Shown in pieces: positions 11,705 to 21,990 of a stretch of DNA of 55,343 nt. The notes under the pieces are model-generated. The model was not told the DNA's origin. It saw only the letters and a program-made list of their open reading frames with translations, and made no database searches. Source of the stretch: Zygnema cylindricum (Eukaryota; Streptophyta; Zygnematophyceae; Zygnematales; Zygnemataceae). Position numbers and translations under genes: made by a program. Numbering within the stretch: the first letter of the stretch is position 1; every line of letters starts with the position of its first letter. The stretch covers positions 1 through 55,343 of the forward strand of contig JBBHKE010001865.1 of assembly GCA_037447655.1 (NCBI GenBank), read 5' to 3'.

Positions 11705-13174
11705 CTAGTCACTCAGTCCACATGCCTCTCTACAGAACTTCAATTTGGGAGCAGGTAAGGGTTTCGTCATCATATCAGCCACCATTTGCTCATCCGGTAA
11801 ATAACTCAACTTCAAGACTTTTCCCATCACCTTTTCTCTTACAAAGTGTAGCTTGATATCAATGTGCTTACTCTTAAAGTGATGACTTGGATTAGATGCA
11901 ATAGCGATTGCTGCCTGATTATCACACCACACTATCTGTGGTCCAGATTGCATAAAGAGAAGCTCTTGGAGAAGAGACTTTACCCAAAGTAACTCTTTAA
12001 CTGCCGAGCTGGCAGCCATGTACTCAGCCTCCATGGTAGACTGAGCCGTTACCTTCTGAAGTTTGCTGCTCCAGCAGCAAGTTCCACTTCCGATCTTCAA
12101 AATATATCTGGTGGTGGAGCGTCGGCTCGGCATATCTCCGTAGCTCGCATCGCTCCATGTATGAATTTTGACTTCCTCTCCACCGAGAGAGAGTCTAAGA
12201 TTTTGATTTCCTGCAATATAACGAAGAACTCTCTTTGCTGCCTCATAGTCAGATTTCCTTGGATTCTGAAGGCTTCGGCTTAAGGCTCCAACCGCCGCTG
12301 CGATGTCGGGACGAGTACAATTCATGAAATAAATGAGGCTTCCGACAATCTGCCTGTAAGGAATGGAGGACATAGAATCTGCCTCCCCTGAATCTAAGAA
12401 ACCATCAACCAAAACACCACCATCCGTTTTCGTGCCTTCCAATTTCTGCCTGAATTCCATAGGAGTGGCACTCCCCTTTGCGTCCGACATGCCAAACTTT
12501 TCTAACATGTTCTTGATTGCTTCTTTTTGAGTTAAATAAATAATTTTCTGTTTCCTGTCTCTTTCTACTTGAATTCCTAGAATATACTTAGCCTCACCCA
12601 AGTCTTTCATTTCAAACCGGGAATTCAAAGCTGATTTTATTTTATTAATCTCATTGATGGATTTGCTAATCAGTAGCAAATCATCTACATAAACTGCCAC
12701 ATAAATCACTCCATCATCACCTTGTATTGCATAGACTGAGTGATCTGAACTGATCCAGGTAAAGCCAAGATTGGTTAAAAACTCATCTAATTTCAGGTTC
12801 CATTGCCTCGGAGCCTGTTTCAGACCACAAAGGGACTTCAACAGTTTACAGACCAGATTTTCTTTCCCTTTTTCTGCATACATCTCTGGCTGCTTCATAT
12901 AAATTACTTCCTCCAAATCACCATGCAAGAAAGTTGTCTTAACATCCATCTGATGCAAATCCATATCCTCTATTGCAGCAAGAGATAGCAAAACTCTAAC
13001 AGTAGGAAAGCGAACCACAGGAGAGAAGGTCTCTTCATAGTCAATTCCCTCCTGTTGGCTAAATCCCTTAGCAACCAGTCTAGCTTTATATCTTTTAATT
13101 GTATTATCAAGATTCAATTCTAATTTGAAGACCCACTTACAACCGATAGCTTTCCTGTTCGGTGAGAGCTCCAC
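11705..13174 (-). CDS. A1 reverse transcriptase and RNase H (part of broken pol)
   Basis: 489 residues. RT begins near WVFKLELNLDN, has the catalytic YVDD (in VAVYVDDLLLIS), and leads into RNase H with WSDASYGD, MEAEYMA and CDNQAAIA. The last codons lie 10-20 bp before the polypurine tract. A TAA just upstream of the frame (A2 has CAA there) separates it from the integrase part. Confidence 0.9.
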   Translation of the reverse strand: MELSPNRKAIGCKWVFKLELNLDNTIKRYKARLVAKGFSQQEGIDYEETFSPVVRFPTVRVLLSLAAIEDMDLHQMDVKTTFLHGDLEEVIYMKQPEMYAEKGKENLVCKLLKSLCGLKQAPRQWNLKLDEFLTNLGFTWISSDHSVYAIQGDDGVIYVAVYVDDLLLISKSINEINKIKSALNSRFEMKDLGEAKYILGIQVERDRKQKIIYLTQKEAIKNMLEKFGMSDAKGSATPMEFRQKLEGTKTDGGVLVDGFLDSGEADSMSSIPYRQIVGSLIYFMNCTRPDIAAAVGALSRSLQNPRKSDYEAAKRVLRYIAGNQNLRLSLGGEEVKIHTWSDASYGDMPSRRSTTRYILKIGSGTCCWSSKLQKVTAQSTMEAEYMAASSAVKELLWVKSLLQELLFMQSGPQIVWCDNQAAIAIASNPSHHFKSKHIDIKLHFVREKVMGKVLKLSYLPDEQMVADMMTKPLPAPKLKFCREACGLSD

Positions 13175-13435
13175 AAGTTCCCAAGTTTAGGCTTCCATAA
13201 TTGACTTTATCTCTTCATTTGCAGCCGAGATCTAATGATCCTTTTCAGGAACGGAAAAAGCTTCATGAATAGTAAGCGGCTCCCCTGTGCTTGCAGAAAA
13301 AGCACTCTCAACTCGGTCGCCTCGAAGGCGGCTACTTTGCCTTCTTCCCCCCGGAAAATCTGACGCGGGAACGGTTGGTTCCTTAGATTGCCGCACAAGG
13401 CGTGTATTCGGAGGAGCATCGACAGAAGGAGCAGC

Positions 13436-14449
13436 TCAAGAAGGAGTATTAGACGGCCCAGAGGCATTTGGGAGAGAGGTAGAAGAAGTAGAAGAGGATG
13501 GAGTAAAAGGTACCTGCTCAAGAATGATATACTCTTGTATTTTCTCTTTCCTTTCAGCTGCATCCATGCTAAAAACGTCAACAGATTGACTTTCTTCTTT
13601 AATCTGAATATTCCTGTCTGTTTGAAGACATCCTCTTTGAGGATTATACACTCTATAACCTGCAGATTCATCATCATAGCCTAAAAAGACGCCAGGTATA
13701 GATTTTGGACTAAGCTTCCAATTAGGAAGATTATCTAAGATAAAACATTTGCTACCAAAAACTCTAAAATGACTAACATTTGGCTTATTGCCTGTCCAAA
13801 CTTCATAAGGTGTCTTACCCCTAACAGCCCGGGTTTCCACTCTATTTCTGATGTAGGAAGCACAATGAAAAGCTTCCCCCCAAAACTTTGGATCCACACC
13901 TTTATCGGCCATCATAGATCGAGCACATTCAGTCAAAGTCCGATTAAGTCTCTCGGCAACACCATTTTGTTCCGGTGTGTACGGAGCAGTAAATTCACGA
14001 GAGATGCCATTCTCTTTCAAAAAATTAGCAAATGCATGAGATACATACTCTCCACCATTATCCGTTCGCAAAGCAAGAATAGATTTGCCGTGAAGTTTCT
14101 CCGCCCAGATTTTGTAGTGCTTAAAGTGAGTGAAGACTTCTCCCTTCTCCTTCATGAAGTATAGGCGACTATATCGGGAGTAATCGTCTGTAAAGGTGAC
14201 AAAGAAGCGGCTGCCACCAAGAGAGGGAACTTTGGAAGGGCCGAAGACATCAGAGTGAATAATACCAAGGAGATTTGTGGCTCGATGATCAGAAACTTGT
14301 GGTAGAGGAAGCTTGTGAAGCTTTCCGAGAGCACAACCATCACAAACATGGGACTCTTTTTGACCAAGCTTGACTCCCTCTATCATATTATGGTTTATCA
14401 TCTTAGTAAGTCTCTCATGGTGCACATGACCAAGCCTTTTATGCCACAA
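13436..14449 (-). CDS. A1 integrase (part of broken pol)
   Basis: Starts in the pre-integrase zinc domain (WHKRLGHVHHERL, CDGC) and continues through the DDE core: the D of HSDVFGP, the D of RTDNGGEY and the E of PEQNGVAERLNR. It ends at a TGA in the linker that A2 does not share. The family function is insertion of element cDNA into the genome. The frame is separated from gag by a -1 shift, so it is not translatable as a simple fusion. Confidence 0.88.
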   Translation of the reverse strand: MWHKRLGHVHHERLTKMINHNMIEGVKLGQKESHVCDGCALGKLHKLPLPQVSDHRATNLLGIIHSDVFGPSKVPSLGGSRFFVTFTDDYSRYSRLYFMKEKGEVFTHFKHYKIWAEKLHGKSILALRTDNGGEYVSHAFANFLKENGISREFTAPYTPEQNGVAERLNRTLTECARSMMADKGVDPKFWGEAFHCASYIRNRVETRAVRGKTPYEVWTGNKPNVSHFRVFGSKCFILDNLPNWKLSPKSIPGVFLGYDDESAGYRVYNPQRGCLQTDRNIQIKEESQSVDVFSMDAAERKEKIQEYIILEQVPFTPSSSTSSTSLPNASGPSNTPS

Positions 14450-15828
14450 AACATTATCACATAGGACACTGGAGTACGCAAAATCAATTTATTAGCCAGG
14501 TCCATGCGGTACAAAAAGTTTGGGCCTCTAGTTCCTACTAGAGCTACTCTTCCATTCTTGCTCACTATTTTCTTGCCATTTTTCTGGAGAACCTCAAAGC
14601 CTTTGCTTTCAGCTACAGAAGTAGAAAACAAATTTTTCTTGAACTTTGGAACATACAAGACATCATACAAAGTTCTCTTAACAACCTTTCCATCTATCAC
14701 ACAATCGAGATCTATGTTTCCTTTGGCATTTGATTCAACAGCATAGCCACAAGCATAAAAGATCTGACGTAAAGGAATAGAAGACATCTCCTTAAACCAA
14801 GACTTGTTCCAACACATGTGTGAAGAGCTGCCGGAATCCATTATCCATCCGAGGTCCTTTTCTCCTTCCATCATGTCGAGTTTGGCGAGAGCAAAGAACT
14901 CTTTGTCATCAGTTTTTGGAAAACTGATCACATCAGGTGTCGTTTCCTCGGTCTTTTTCTTCTCCAATTCCGTATCCTCCGCTGAAAATGCAACAATTTT
15001 ATTCGGAGGTTTTTGGGAAATGGGAGGTCCGCGGTGTCTCCATCCTTTCCGAAAGGTACCTGTTTCAAGAGCTTTTATATACAAAGGACAAGCTCTGAAG
15101 GAGTGACCATCAGTATAGCAATAAACACATTTCTCAAACTGAGGATTAAACTGATTCCCTTGATATCTATTTTCCCTCTGAAACTGAGCCGTAAATGCTA
15201 CAGCTGGTTTTCCAAATCCTAAAACTGTCTGAGTAGCCTCTTCTGCCAAGATAAACTCTATAGCTGTTTGCAAATTCCAAAGAGGTTTAGACAATATTTT
15301 CATTTTATCTGAGGCTCTTTTATATTCATTAGAGAGCCCATTTAGAAGAATCATGGCCTGATGATAAGGGGAGAAAGTCCCCCCAGAACATGCATTTTCT
15401 GACAGTAACATTCGAAACCGATTAGTGTATTCCACCATGCTACCACCTGTGTACTTATACTCATAGATTTGACCAGCAGTTATAATCTCATGCTGGTCAC
15501 TAGCTTTAACATAAGAAGATTTCAATGCATCCCACAAATCTGATGCCTTTGCAACATTAATATATGTCATATGCAATTCTTTTGATATCATAAGCTTTAC
15601 TAAATGCAAAGCCTGGTCATTTTTCTGATCAAAACTGGCATGAGATTCTGCCAATGATCCATTTAACACATCAATAAGTTTCACTTGCTTGAAGTAAGAC
15701 TTAACCAAATCTGCCCAATACAGATATTCACGTCCATCAAAGACCGGAATTCGTGAAGGCGGGCCCGTGACCTGTTATTCTGAGACAAGTGTTGGTACTG
15801 AAGATGAAGAAGATGCAGCAGTAGTCAT
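14398..15828 (-). pseudogene. A1 Gag and protease region
   Basis: Gag would start at the ATG at 15828, inside the 5' LTR (MTTAASSSSS), and run across the primer-binding site. A TAA at 15777-15775 interrupts it; the frame is open again to 14398. The region has a copia Gag body (YTNRFRMLL), a zinc-knuckle-like CVYCYTDGHSFRAC, and the aspartic protease motif WIMDSGSSSHMC. The frame ends in a -1 shift at the start of the pre-integrase domain, identical to A2. Confidence 0.85.
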
Positions 15829-16511
15829 CGTAGAACAAATCAAGAGAGGAAGCTTCCACAAATACCGATGGCTGAACAGCAACTTTGACAGACTATAACT
15901 TTCAGAAAAACTTTCCAAACGTCCTGAATATTTGCCACAATGTAGATAACATACAAAGGAACACACACACAAAATTTCAAATCAATTCCGCTCACAAATC
16001 TGTGAGATATGTAGAAATGAAATTACATAAAACTGAGTGTACAGTTTTCATATCATTTGTTCCTAAAAATCAAATTCACTAAGTCCTACTTTTATACACC
16101 GAAACTACACTAAGCTGTACGGAGGCATTCCAGCCGTACATCTAACATTCTATCACACATATTTACACCGAAGTTCAGACAACGTAAAGTGATAATGATC
16201 TAGTCACGCCTCGTCGCTATTTGTTGGCGGCAGCTGTCAGCGGTCCGATTAGAGGATTTGGCACCGTAGAATTGACTTCACGAAGTCCAGTGGTCCTGCC
16301 GAATTTCCGTACGTCCACGGAGGACATACTCACGCATTCTCCCAAGTGACGACACGTGTCCCAAGTGTGAATGAACCGTGAACTCCCAACTTCACTGTCA
16401 CACTAATTTCGGTAAGTACTGAACCGAACTCAACCAAAAATAGCTTAAGTCCTGAACAGCTCTCTCTCACAGCTGAGGCATAAAGAGGACTAAAGCTTTC
16501 TAAAAACAACA
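15773..16511 (-). repeat. 5' LTR of A1 (739 bp, long type)
   Basis: TATA box TATAAAAG (minus strand, 16096-16089). It carries the 23-bp segment TGGAAAGTTTTTC... missing from the 3' LTR. The inner end reads CAGAATAACA instead of CAGAACAACA; that change also makes a TAA stop in the Gag leader. Confidence 0.92.
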
Positions 16512-16630
16512 TTTGCCGCCGCCTTTTTGTTGTTGCGTTTTGAATATTTGGGTAGTACATTTAATGCCCTCTGAAGGAGGCATTAATTACCTCCTCTGGT
16601 ATAGATATTTCCTCTGCTGGTACAAATATT

Positions 16631-17636
16631 TGTTGAAATAAGTAGTTTTTGTATTTTCTAGGTCTAAAATAAATTAGCGGAAACATATATAGAAAATGAT
16701 GGAAGCCTGCCTCCATCTCTTCTCTCTTTTCCCCATACTTGTTGTAGTCACCGAAGGAGAGAGAGAGCGATGGAGCCATGGCTGCCTCAGCTCAATAGGA
16801 AGGACTAAAGAGTGACTTAAGTCACTCTCAACAAAAGGTGTATTTCGGCAGGACTCGAACCCCCGACCGGTAGAGCGCGGCATAGCCGTTAGCTCTAACC
16901 AGTCTGTCGTAAAAGTCCATTAGATGATATAGGGTTTCATTTATATTAAAACTATTGTATTTCACTGAAATGATTTAACTAAAATATGGCAAAACGAACA
17001 TAGAACTTGTTAAGGTTTAGTGCAAACGTAATTTCGCACGAAACAAATGAAACGGACATTTGTTTTAAACGGTCGACATTTAATGTCGGATTTAATCCGA
17101 CAAGGCACGTCATCGCCGAGATCGCGGAATGGTCACTTTGAATTTTTGGACGTGGCATGACGTGGCGCCGCGTGGAAGGATGACATTGGGTCGCGAGAAT
17201 TCCGGAGAATATACCAACGAGTGGAAAAATGACACGCGTCCACTCAGTAGCCTTGTCGCACACCGACCGTACAGAAAGGACATCGACCGTAGTACATTTC
17301 TATAATTTACTGTAATATGATTGGTTCGTACTTTAGTAGATAGGGGTTGTGAGAGAGATTTAGGACTTAGGAAATTTTGGTAGATAGACACCTCTCTCTC
17401 TAAGAGAGCCTTGTATAAATTGGCATTTTTTTGCCGGCTCATAACTTATCGGTTGGTTGGCCGTTTTCAGTGATTCTTTTTGCTACGAACTCAGGGGAGT
17501 CCACGCTACACAATCGTGCATTCAAAATCTCAGTTTGCCTTCTTGGGCAGAAGTGGTCGTGGCTTAAAGTGGGTTAGTTAAATACTATCTAGAGGCTTCC
17601 TGTATTCTGTAGTCCAATGGAGGACACAGAATAGCA
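16631..17636 (+). repeat. 5' LTR of element B (subtype B1, 1006 bp)
   Basis: It closely resembles the solo LTR at 30840-31841. Promoter-like elements are GATTGG (17319-17324) and TATAAAT (17414-17420). Near its start it has the motifs CATACTTGTTGTAGTCAC and GCCATGGCTGCC found in all B-type LTRs, then an antisense tRNA-like module. Confidence 0.92.
16845..16905 (-). other. Antisense tRNA-like module in a B1 LTR
   Basis: On the minus strand GGTTCGAGTCC (16861-16851) is a perfect Pol III B-box, with a D-arm-like GGTTAGAGCTAACGG upstream (16900-16886). The module is opposite in sense to the LTR. It is not a complete tRNA: no convincing acceptor stem closes it. Confidence 0.55.
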
Positions 17637-17650
17637 GGTTATGGGCCCAC
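17637..17650 (+). promoter_or_regulatory. Primer-binding site: initiator tRNA-Met anticodon arm
   Basis: GGTTATGGGCCCAC is complementary over 14 nt to the anticodon arm of eukaryotic initiator tRNA-Met (GUGGGCCCAUAACC, recalled from family knowledge). It lies directly after the LTR end, the normal PBS position. This corresponds to half-tRNA priming as known for Drosophila copia. The ATG inside it is also the first codon of Gag. Confidence 0.85.
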
Positions 17651-18327
17651 TCTCTAGGGTGCCCACCTTCAATGGATCTGGGTTCACCTATTGGGAAGCC
17701 ATGATGATGGGAGCTTTGTGTGAAAAAAGATACTGGGGTATCGTCAGTGGACAAGTGAAACGTCCACCTTCGGGAACTCCACCAGGATTTGGGGGAGTAA
17801 GGTTTCCTGCAACAACGGTTGCCTCAGCGGAGGAGGCAGATGATGGGGACAACGGTGTGTCCGAAAATGGGAAAGGGAAGGAGACACCCCTCACTCCTAT
17901 TGCCACAGTATCGGGAGCGGCGACCGTGAAGACCGTGGAGAACGATACTCAAATGTGGGAGGATGTAAACATGGCTGCCAAGAACTTCATTCTGAGGCAC
18001 CTCACTCAAGGTTTGGCCACTCCTCATCTTCACATATACAAGGCCGAGAAGTTGTGGATGAGTTTGGTGGAGATTTATAGAGGTGGAACTATTCAGGAGC
18101 TCCAGTTGGCTGAGCAAAAGCTAGTGAGTTACACTTACAAAGGAGGAAAGATGTTAGATTACTGTAATGATCTTTCTTGTTTGTATATGGAAATGGAAAG
18201 TGCCGAGTGGACAGGTACAATGAAAATGAAAATTAACACCCTTATCATGAAATTACCAGATGAGTTCGAAAACATAGTGTACAGAGTACAGGAATGCCTG
18301 ATAGTTCATCGAAATGGAACACAGTAG
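17641..18327 (+). CDS. Element B Gag, N-terminal part
   Basis: Starts at the ATG within the PBS (MGPLSRVPTFNG). It has copia Gag features: YWEAMMMGALCEKRYWGIVSG near the N-terminus, then FILRHLTQ, LQLAEQKLVSYTYKGG and MLDYCNDLSCLYMEME. A frameshift near 18290 moves the rest of Gag into the frame starting at about 18314. Role: particle shell protein that packages the element RNA. Confidence 0.85.
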   Translation: MGPLSRVPTFNGSGFTYWEAMMMGALCEKRYWGIVSGQVKRPPSGTPPGFGGVRFPATTVASAEEADDGDNGVSENGKGKETPLTPIATVSGAATVKTVENDTQMWEDVNMAAKNFILRHLTQGLATPHLHIYKAEKLWMSLVEIYRGGTIQELQLAEQKLVSYTYKGGKMLDYCNDLSCLYMEMESAEWTGTMKMKINTLIMKLPDEFENIVYRVQECLIVHRNGTQ

Positions 18328-18931
18328 TCAGGATGATACTTGTGCAGGAAAACACAAAGAGATTAGGAGAGGAGGAAAGAGCATTCAAGCTCTAGCAGCA
18401 GGAGGGGACCGATGGGGGAAGGACCCGAAGAAACCTTATAGAGGGGAAAAAGATCATTCTGGGGGACAGAGGCCCCCAAAGGGTCTTTGTCATTATTGCA
18501 AAAAGCCGGGACACTTTATCGCAGATTGTGTCAAGCTATCAGAGCTGAGGCTCCAAGAGAACCGTGGAGGAGGTTCTTTCGGAGGGAAGAAAAAAACACT
18601 TGTGGTTACAAAAGTGTCAGGAGAAACCGAGGATGAGTCCTCTGAGAAGGATGGGGAGCTTCTTCTTGACGAGAGTCTGGAGGAGAAGGAGATTCCTCGG
18701 AAGCAGAAGTGTGCATTTGGAGCAATCCGGGAAGCTCCACAGGGAGGATGGATCATCGACTCAGGTGCATCCATCCATATGTGTCGTGATAAAGAACTCT
18801 TCACTAAGTTAAGAAAGATTCGTACTGTAGAGATAGAGTATGGGGATGGGAGAGATAGAGTATGGGGATGGGAGAGTGGTTACTACAGATCTAGTGGGAT
18901 CAGTAGATCTGAAAGTCTTAGTGGAGGGTAA
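18314..18931 (+). CDS. Element B Gag C-terminus and protease start
   Basis: Contains the CCHC zinc knuckle CHYCKKPGHFIADC and the protease active-site motif WIIDSGASIHMC. It runs out of frame after a 22-bp tandem duplication (18829-18850 and 18851-18872), which is not a multiple of three. Confidence 0.87.
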   Translation: MEHSSQDDTCAGKHKEIRRGGKSIQALAAGGDRWGKDPKKPYRGEKDHSGGQRPPKGLCHYCKKPGHFIADCVKLSELRLQENRGGGSFGGKKKTLVVTKVSGETEDESSEKDGELLLDESLEEKEIPRKQKCAFGAIREAPQGGWIIDSGASIHMCRDKELFTKLRKIRTVEIEYGDGRDRVWGWESGYYRSSGISRSESLSGG

Positions 18932-20351
18932 GACTTATATACTTACATTCTCAGATGTACTTTACATTCCTCAGCTGAGTAAAAATATTGTCTCTACGTC
19001 TCTGTTAGATGACAAAGAGTTTGATACCTTCGCTAGAAAGGGAGTCTTTACAGCTAAGTATGGGGATGAAGTTTACTTCACAGCAGATAAGGGTAGCCAA
19101 GGAATGTTTAGGCTTAACCTGAATAATGAAAAGACGAATGCTTACTATATTGGTGTTCCTAAGATGATGATTTGTTATATGCGGTTGTGGCATGTGCATT
19201 TTGATAGGTTAAGGGAAATGAAAAAACTTGGGGTAGTAGATGGCATTCAGTTTGGGGATAATGAAATGATGGATGATTGTAGTGGTTGTGCTCAAGGTAA
19301 GGCTCACAAACTTCCCTTTCCCAAAGCCGCCACATATAGTTGTGAGAAAGTGTTAGATTTTGTCCACACAGATATTTGGGGACCTGCAAAAGTACCTTCA
19401 GTTGGAGGAAAGAGGTTTATGATGACAATAACTAATGACTGGTCTATATACTCTAGAGTCTCCTTTCTGAAAACAAAGTCTAAAGCATCAACTTACTTCA
19501 AAGAATATAAAGCTTGGAGTGAGAAGTTGCATGAAACCCCCATTAAGAGGATAAGGAGTGATAATGGGGGGGAATATACCCCTAACGAGTTTGAGGAATA
19601 TCTGAGAGATGAGGGAGTGCAGCACGAGAAAACTGTACCATATAACCCGGAACAAAATGGGGTAGCTAAGAGATTGAATCAAACACTAGGAGATAGTGTA
19701 CGCAGTATGTTGGCAGACAAGAAAATAGGAAAGAGATTTTGGGCAGAACGAATGAACTGTGCCAACTACATTAATAATAGAGTCCTTACCTCAGCTATAA
19801 AAGGAGTGACACCTTATGAGAGATGGGTTGGAAAGAAACCAGATATCTCACACCTTAAAGTATTTGGTAGCCAAGTTTATAGTCTTGACACGGATAGGAA
19901 AAACTGGAAACTAGATGCTAAGGGAAAACCTAGATACTTTGTGGGATATGATGAGGATGTTAAGGGATATAGAGTCTATAACTTAGCAAAGAAAGATATC
20001 ATTCTGGTCAAACACTTAGTTGTCATGGATGAAGGGAAGTCATTTGACCCCTTCAAATATAGAAAGAAGATAAGGATCAAATTTGAGTCCGAAAGTGATG
20101 AGAAATCGGTCGTTCCCGAAAGGGACATGAATGAAACCGTGATTAAAGCTTCAGGGGAGATCCAAGATACAGGAGACTCACCGGAAACCTCACATACTCC
20201 TATGGACTTCAGGGAGATAGAAGAAGCGGGACAAGAACCGGTTTCCATGGACAGGGGAGGCGATGAGACAGTGAGAAGAAATCCAAGACTTCTATCCATT
20301 ATTGCTTCGGAGTTTGAGGGAGGACGGAGGAAAAGATTACAGGAAAAATAA
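18840..20351 (+). CDS. Element B protease end, pre-integrase domain and integrase
   Basis: 503-residue open frame. Protease C-terminus (LSKNIVSTSLL), a pre-integrase domain with CSGCAQGKAHKLPF, then the integrase core: D of HTDIWGP, D of RSDNGGEY, E of PEQNGVAKRLNQ. The expected WHKRLGH motif reads LWHVHFD, a local deletion. Ends at TAA 20349-20351; a second TAA follows at about 20533. Confidence 0.9.
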   Translation: MGMGEIEYGDGRVVTTDLVGSVDLKVLVEGKTYILTFSDVLYIPQLSKNIVSTSLLDDKEFDTFARKGVFTAKYGDEVYFTADKGSQGMFRLNLNNEKTNAYYIGVPKMMICYMRLWHVHFDRLREMKKLGVVDGIQFGDNEMMDDCSGCAQGKAHKLPFPKAATYSCEKVLDFVHTDIWGPAKVPSVGGKRFMMTITNDWSIYSRVSFLKTKSKASTYFKEYKAWSEKLHETPIKRIRSDNGGEYTPNEFEEYLRDEGVQHEKTVPYNPEQNGVAKRLNQTLGDSVRSMLADKKIGKRFWAERMNCANYINNRVLTSAIKGVTPYERWVGKKPDISHLKVFGSQVYSLDTDRKNWKLDAKGKPRYFVGYDEDVKGYRVYNLAKKDIILVKHLVVMDEGKSFDPFKYRKKIRIKFESESDEKSVVPERDMNETVIKASGEIQDTGDSPETSHTPMDFREIEEAGQEPVSMDRGGDETVRRNPRLLSIIASEFEGGRRKRLQEK

Positions 20352-20591
20352 GCCGCTCATAAAGTAACTAAGCTATCTCACCCTGATGAACCTCATTCTT
20401 ACTCGGAGGCAGTGAATAGTCTAGAGAAAGAAAGATGGATTAGAGCTATAAATGATGAGATGGCTTCTTTCATGGAAGCAAATACTTGGGAACTAGCAGA
20501 TTGTCCTCCCGATAGAAAACCTATTGGGTGTTAATGGGTATTTAAACTAAAACTAAACCCAGATAATACCATTGAAAGATATAAGGCTCGA

Positions 20592-21473
20592 TTGATAGCG
20601 AAAGGGTTCACCCAAAAGGAGGGGATTGACTATGAGGAGACATTTGCTCCAGTTGTTCGGTTCCCATCAGTGAGGATTCTCCTCAGTCTGGCAGCAACGG
20701 AAGACATGGAAATACATCAGATGGACATTAAGACTGCTTTCCTCAATGGTGAGTTAGAGGAAGAAATTTTGATGAGACAACCCGAGGGGTTCGTGGAAGA
20801 AGGAGAAGAGAGCAAAGTCTGCAGGCTCATAAAGTCCTTACATAGACTAAAGCAGGCTCCCCGAAAGTGGTATAAGAAACTAGATGAGTTTTTTACCAGT
20901 CTGGGATATATCCGTATCAGCTCTGACCATTCTATCTATATGTTTGATGATGAGAATGGTGTCATTTTTATTGCAATTTATGTGGATGATCTGCTTTTGT
21001 TGAGTAAATCCTTAGAAAATATCAATAAGTTAAAAACAAATCTTAGAAGCAGATTTGATATGAAGGATTTAGGGAAGGCAAAATATATTTTGGGGATTCA
21101 AATGGAGAGAGATAGGGGAAAGAAGATTATCAGACTTACTCAGAAAAAAGCAATAGGTAATATGCTTGAGAAATTCCAGATGGAAAATGCTAACAGTTGT
21201 ACCACTCCCATGGACTTGAAAAAAGTAAGTGATAGGAGTGTAGAAGGAGTGATGATCTTAGATGATCAGATGAGTCTAGAGGAGAGAGAGTTTATGAAGT
21301 CTATCCCTTATAGACAGGTCATAGGAAGTTTAATTTATTTTATGAACTGTACCAGGCCGGACATAGCGGCAGCAGTTGGAGTACTCAGTAAGAGTCTTAA
21401 TGATCGTAGGAAGAGAGACTGGGAGGCACCTAAGAGAGTCATGAGATATCTGGTTGGAACAAGAGAATTATAG
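20592..21473 (+). CDS. Element B reverse transcriptase
   Basis: Copia RT from IAKGFTQKEGIDYEETFAPV through IHQMDIKTAFLNGEL, the catalytic IYVDDLLLLSK, and the connection region YRQVIGSLIYFMNCTRPDIA. A TAG at 21471-21473 cuts it from RNase H. The upstream part of the domain (WVFKLKLNPDN) is separated by a stop near 20533. Confidence 0.92.
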   Translation: MIAKGFTQKEGIDYEETFAPVVRFPSVRILLSLAATEDMEIHQMDIKTAFLNGELEEEILMRQPEGFVEEGEESKVCRLIKSLHRLKQAPRKWYKKLDEFFTSLGYIRISSDHSIYMFDDENGVIFIAIYVDDLLLLSKSLENINKLKTNLRSRFDMKDLGKAKYILGIQMERDRGKKIIRLTQKKAIGNMLEKFQMENANSCTTPMDLKKVSDRSVEGVMILDDQMSLEEREFMKSIPYRQVIGSLIYFMNCTRPDIAAAVGVLSKSLNDRRKRDWEAPKRVMRYLVGTREL

Positions 21474-21977
21474 TTGCATTTGGGAGGGGAGCACACTGAT
21501 ATCACCACTTGGAGTGATGCCAGTTATGGGGATGCACCTATGAGAACATGCACTTCTGGATATGTTTTGTATGTGGGGGAAGGAGCTTGCTGTTGGAGCA
21601 GTAAGCAACAAAAGGTGGTTGCTCAGTCTACTATGGAGGCTGAGTATATGGCGTCTTGTTCTGCTGTAAAAGAACTACTGTGGGTGAAGTCATTGTTGCA
21701 AGAACTGGGATATATAAAGGAGGGAGTGCATGAAATCTTTTGCGATAATCAAGCTGCAATCGCAATTGCTGCCAATCCAAAACACCATTTCAAAGCAAAA
21801 CATATGGACATAAGATTAAGCTTCGTAAGAGAAAAAGTTGAAAATAAAATTTTAAATCTTGTGTATACGCCTGATGAAGAAATGGTGGCTGACATGATGA
21901 CCAAACCTGTGCCCTCTCCTAAATTAAAATATTGTCGGGAGAAATGCGGGTTAAAAGAAAAATTAAAATTAGACTAG
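21474..21977 (+). CDS. Element B RNase H
   Basis: In the same frame as RT across the TAG. Contains WSDASYGDAP, STMEAEYMA and CDNQAAIAIAANPKHH, with the acidic residues of a copia RNase H. Ends 13 bp before the LTR-adjacent polypurine tract. Confidence 0.9.
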   Translation: MHLGGEHTDITTWSDASYGDAPMRTCTSGYVLYVGEGACCWSSKQQKVVAQSTMEAEYMASCSAVKELLWVKSLLQELGYIKEGVHEIFCDNQAAIAIAANPKHHFKAKHMDIRLSFVREKVENKILNLVYTPDEEMVADMMTKPVPSPKLKYCREKCGLKEKLKLD

Positions 21978-21990
21978 AAAATAAGGGGAG

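Larger units (their letters stand above)
10967..16511 (-). mobile_element. Full-length Ty1/copia element A1 (minus strand)
   Basis: 5545 bp, flanked by the 5-bp duplication TTTGC (10962-10966, 16512-16516). LTR ends are TGTTGTT...AACAACA. Internal order read on the minus strand is gag, protease, integrase, RT, RNase H, the Ty1/copia order. It has exactly the same length as A2 (34457-40001) and is closely similar to it, but lies in unrelated flanking DNA, so it is an independent insertion. Beyond defects shared with A2, A1 has extra stops in the Gag leader, after integrase and before RT. Confidence 0.93.

Noticed and set aside
13207-13677. Separate 156-residue gene overlapping A1 integrase
   Set aside because: It is a shadow frame of the integrase/linker region; the same shadow occurs in A2 at 37291-37761.
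16845-16912. True tRNA gene
   Set aside because: B-box and D-arm-like parts exist, but no paired acceptor stem or clean anticodon arm, and the block is part of a repeated LTR.
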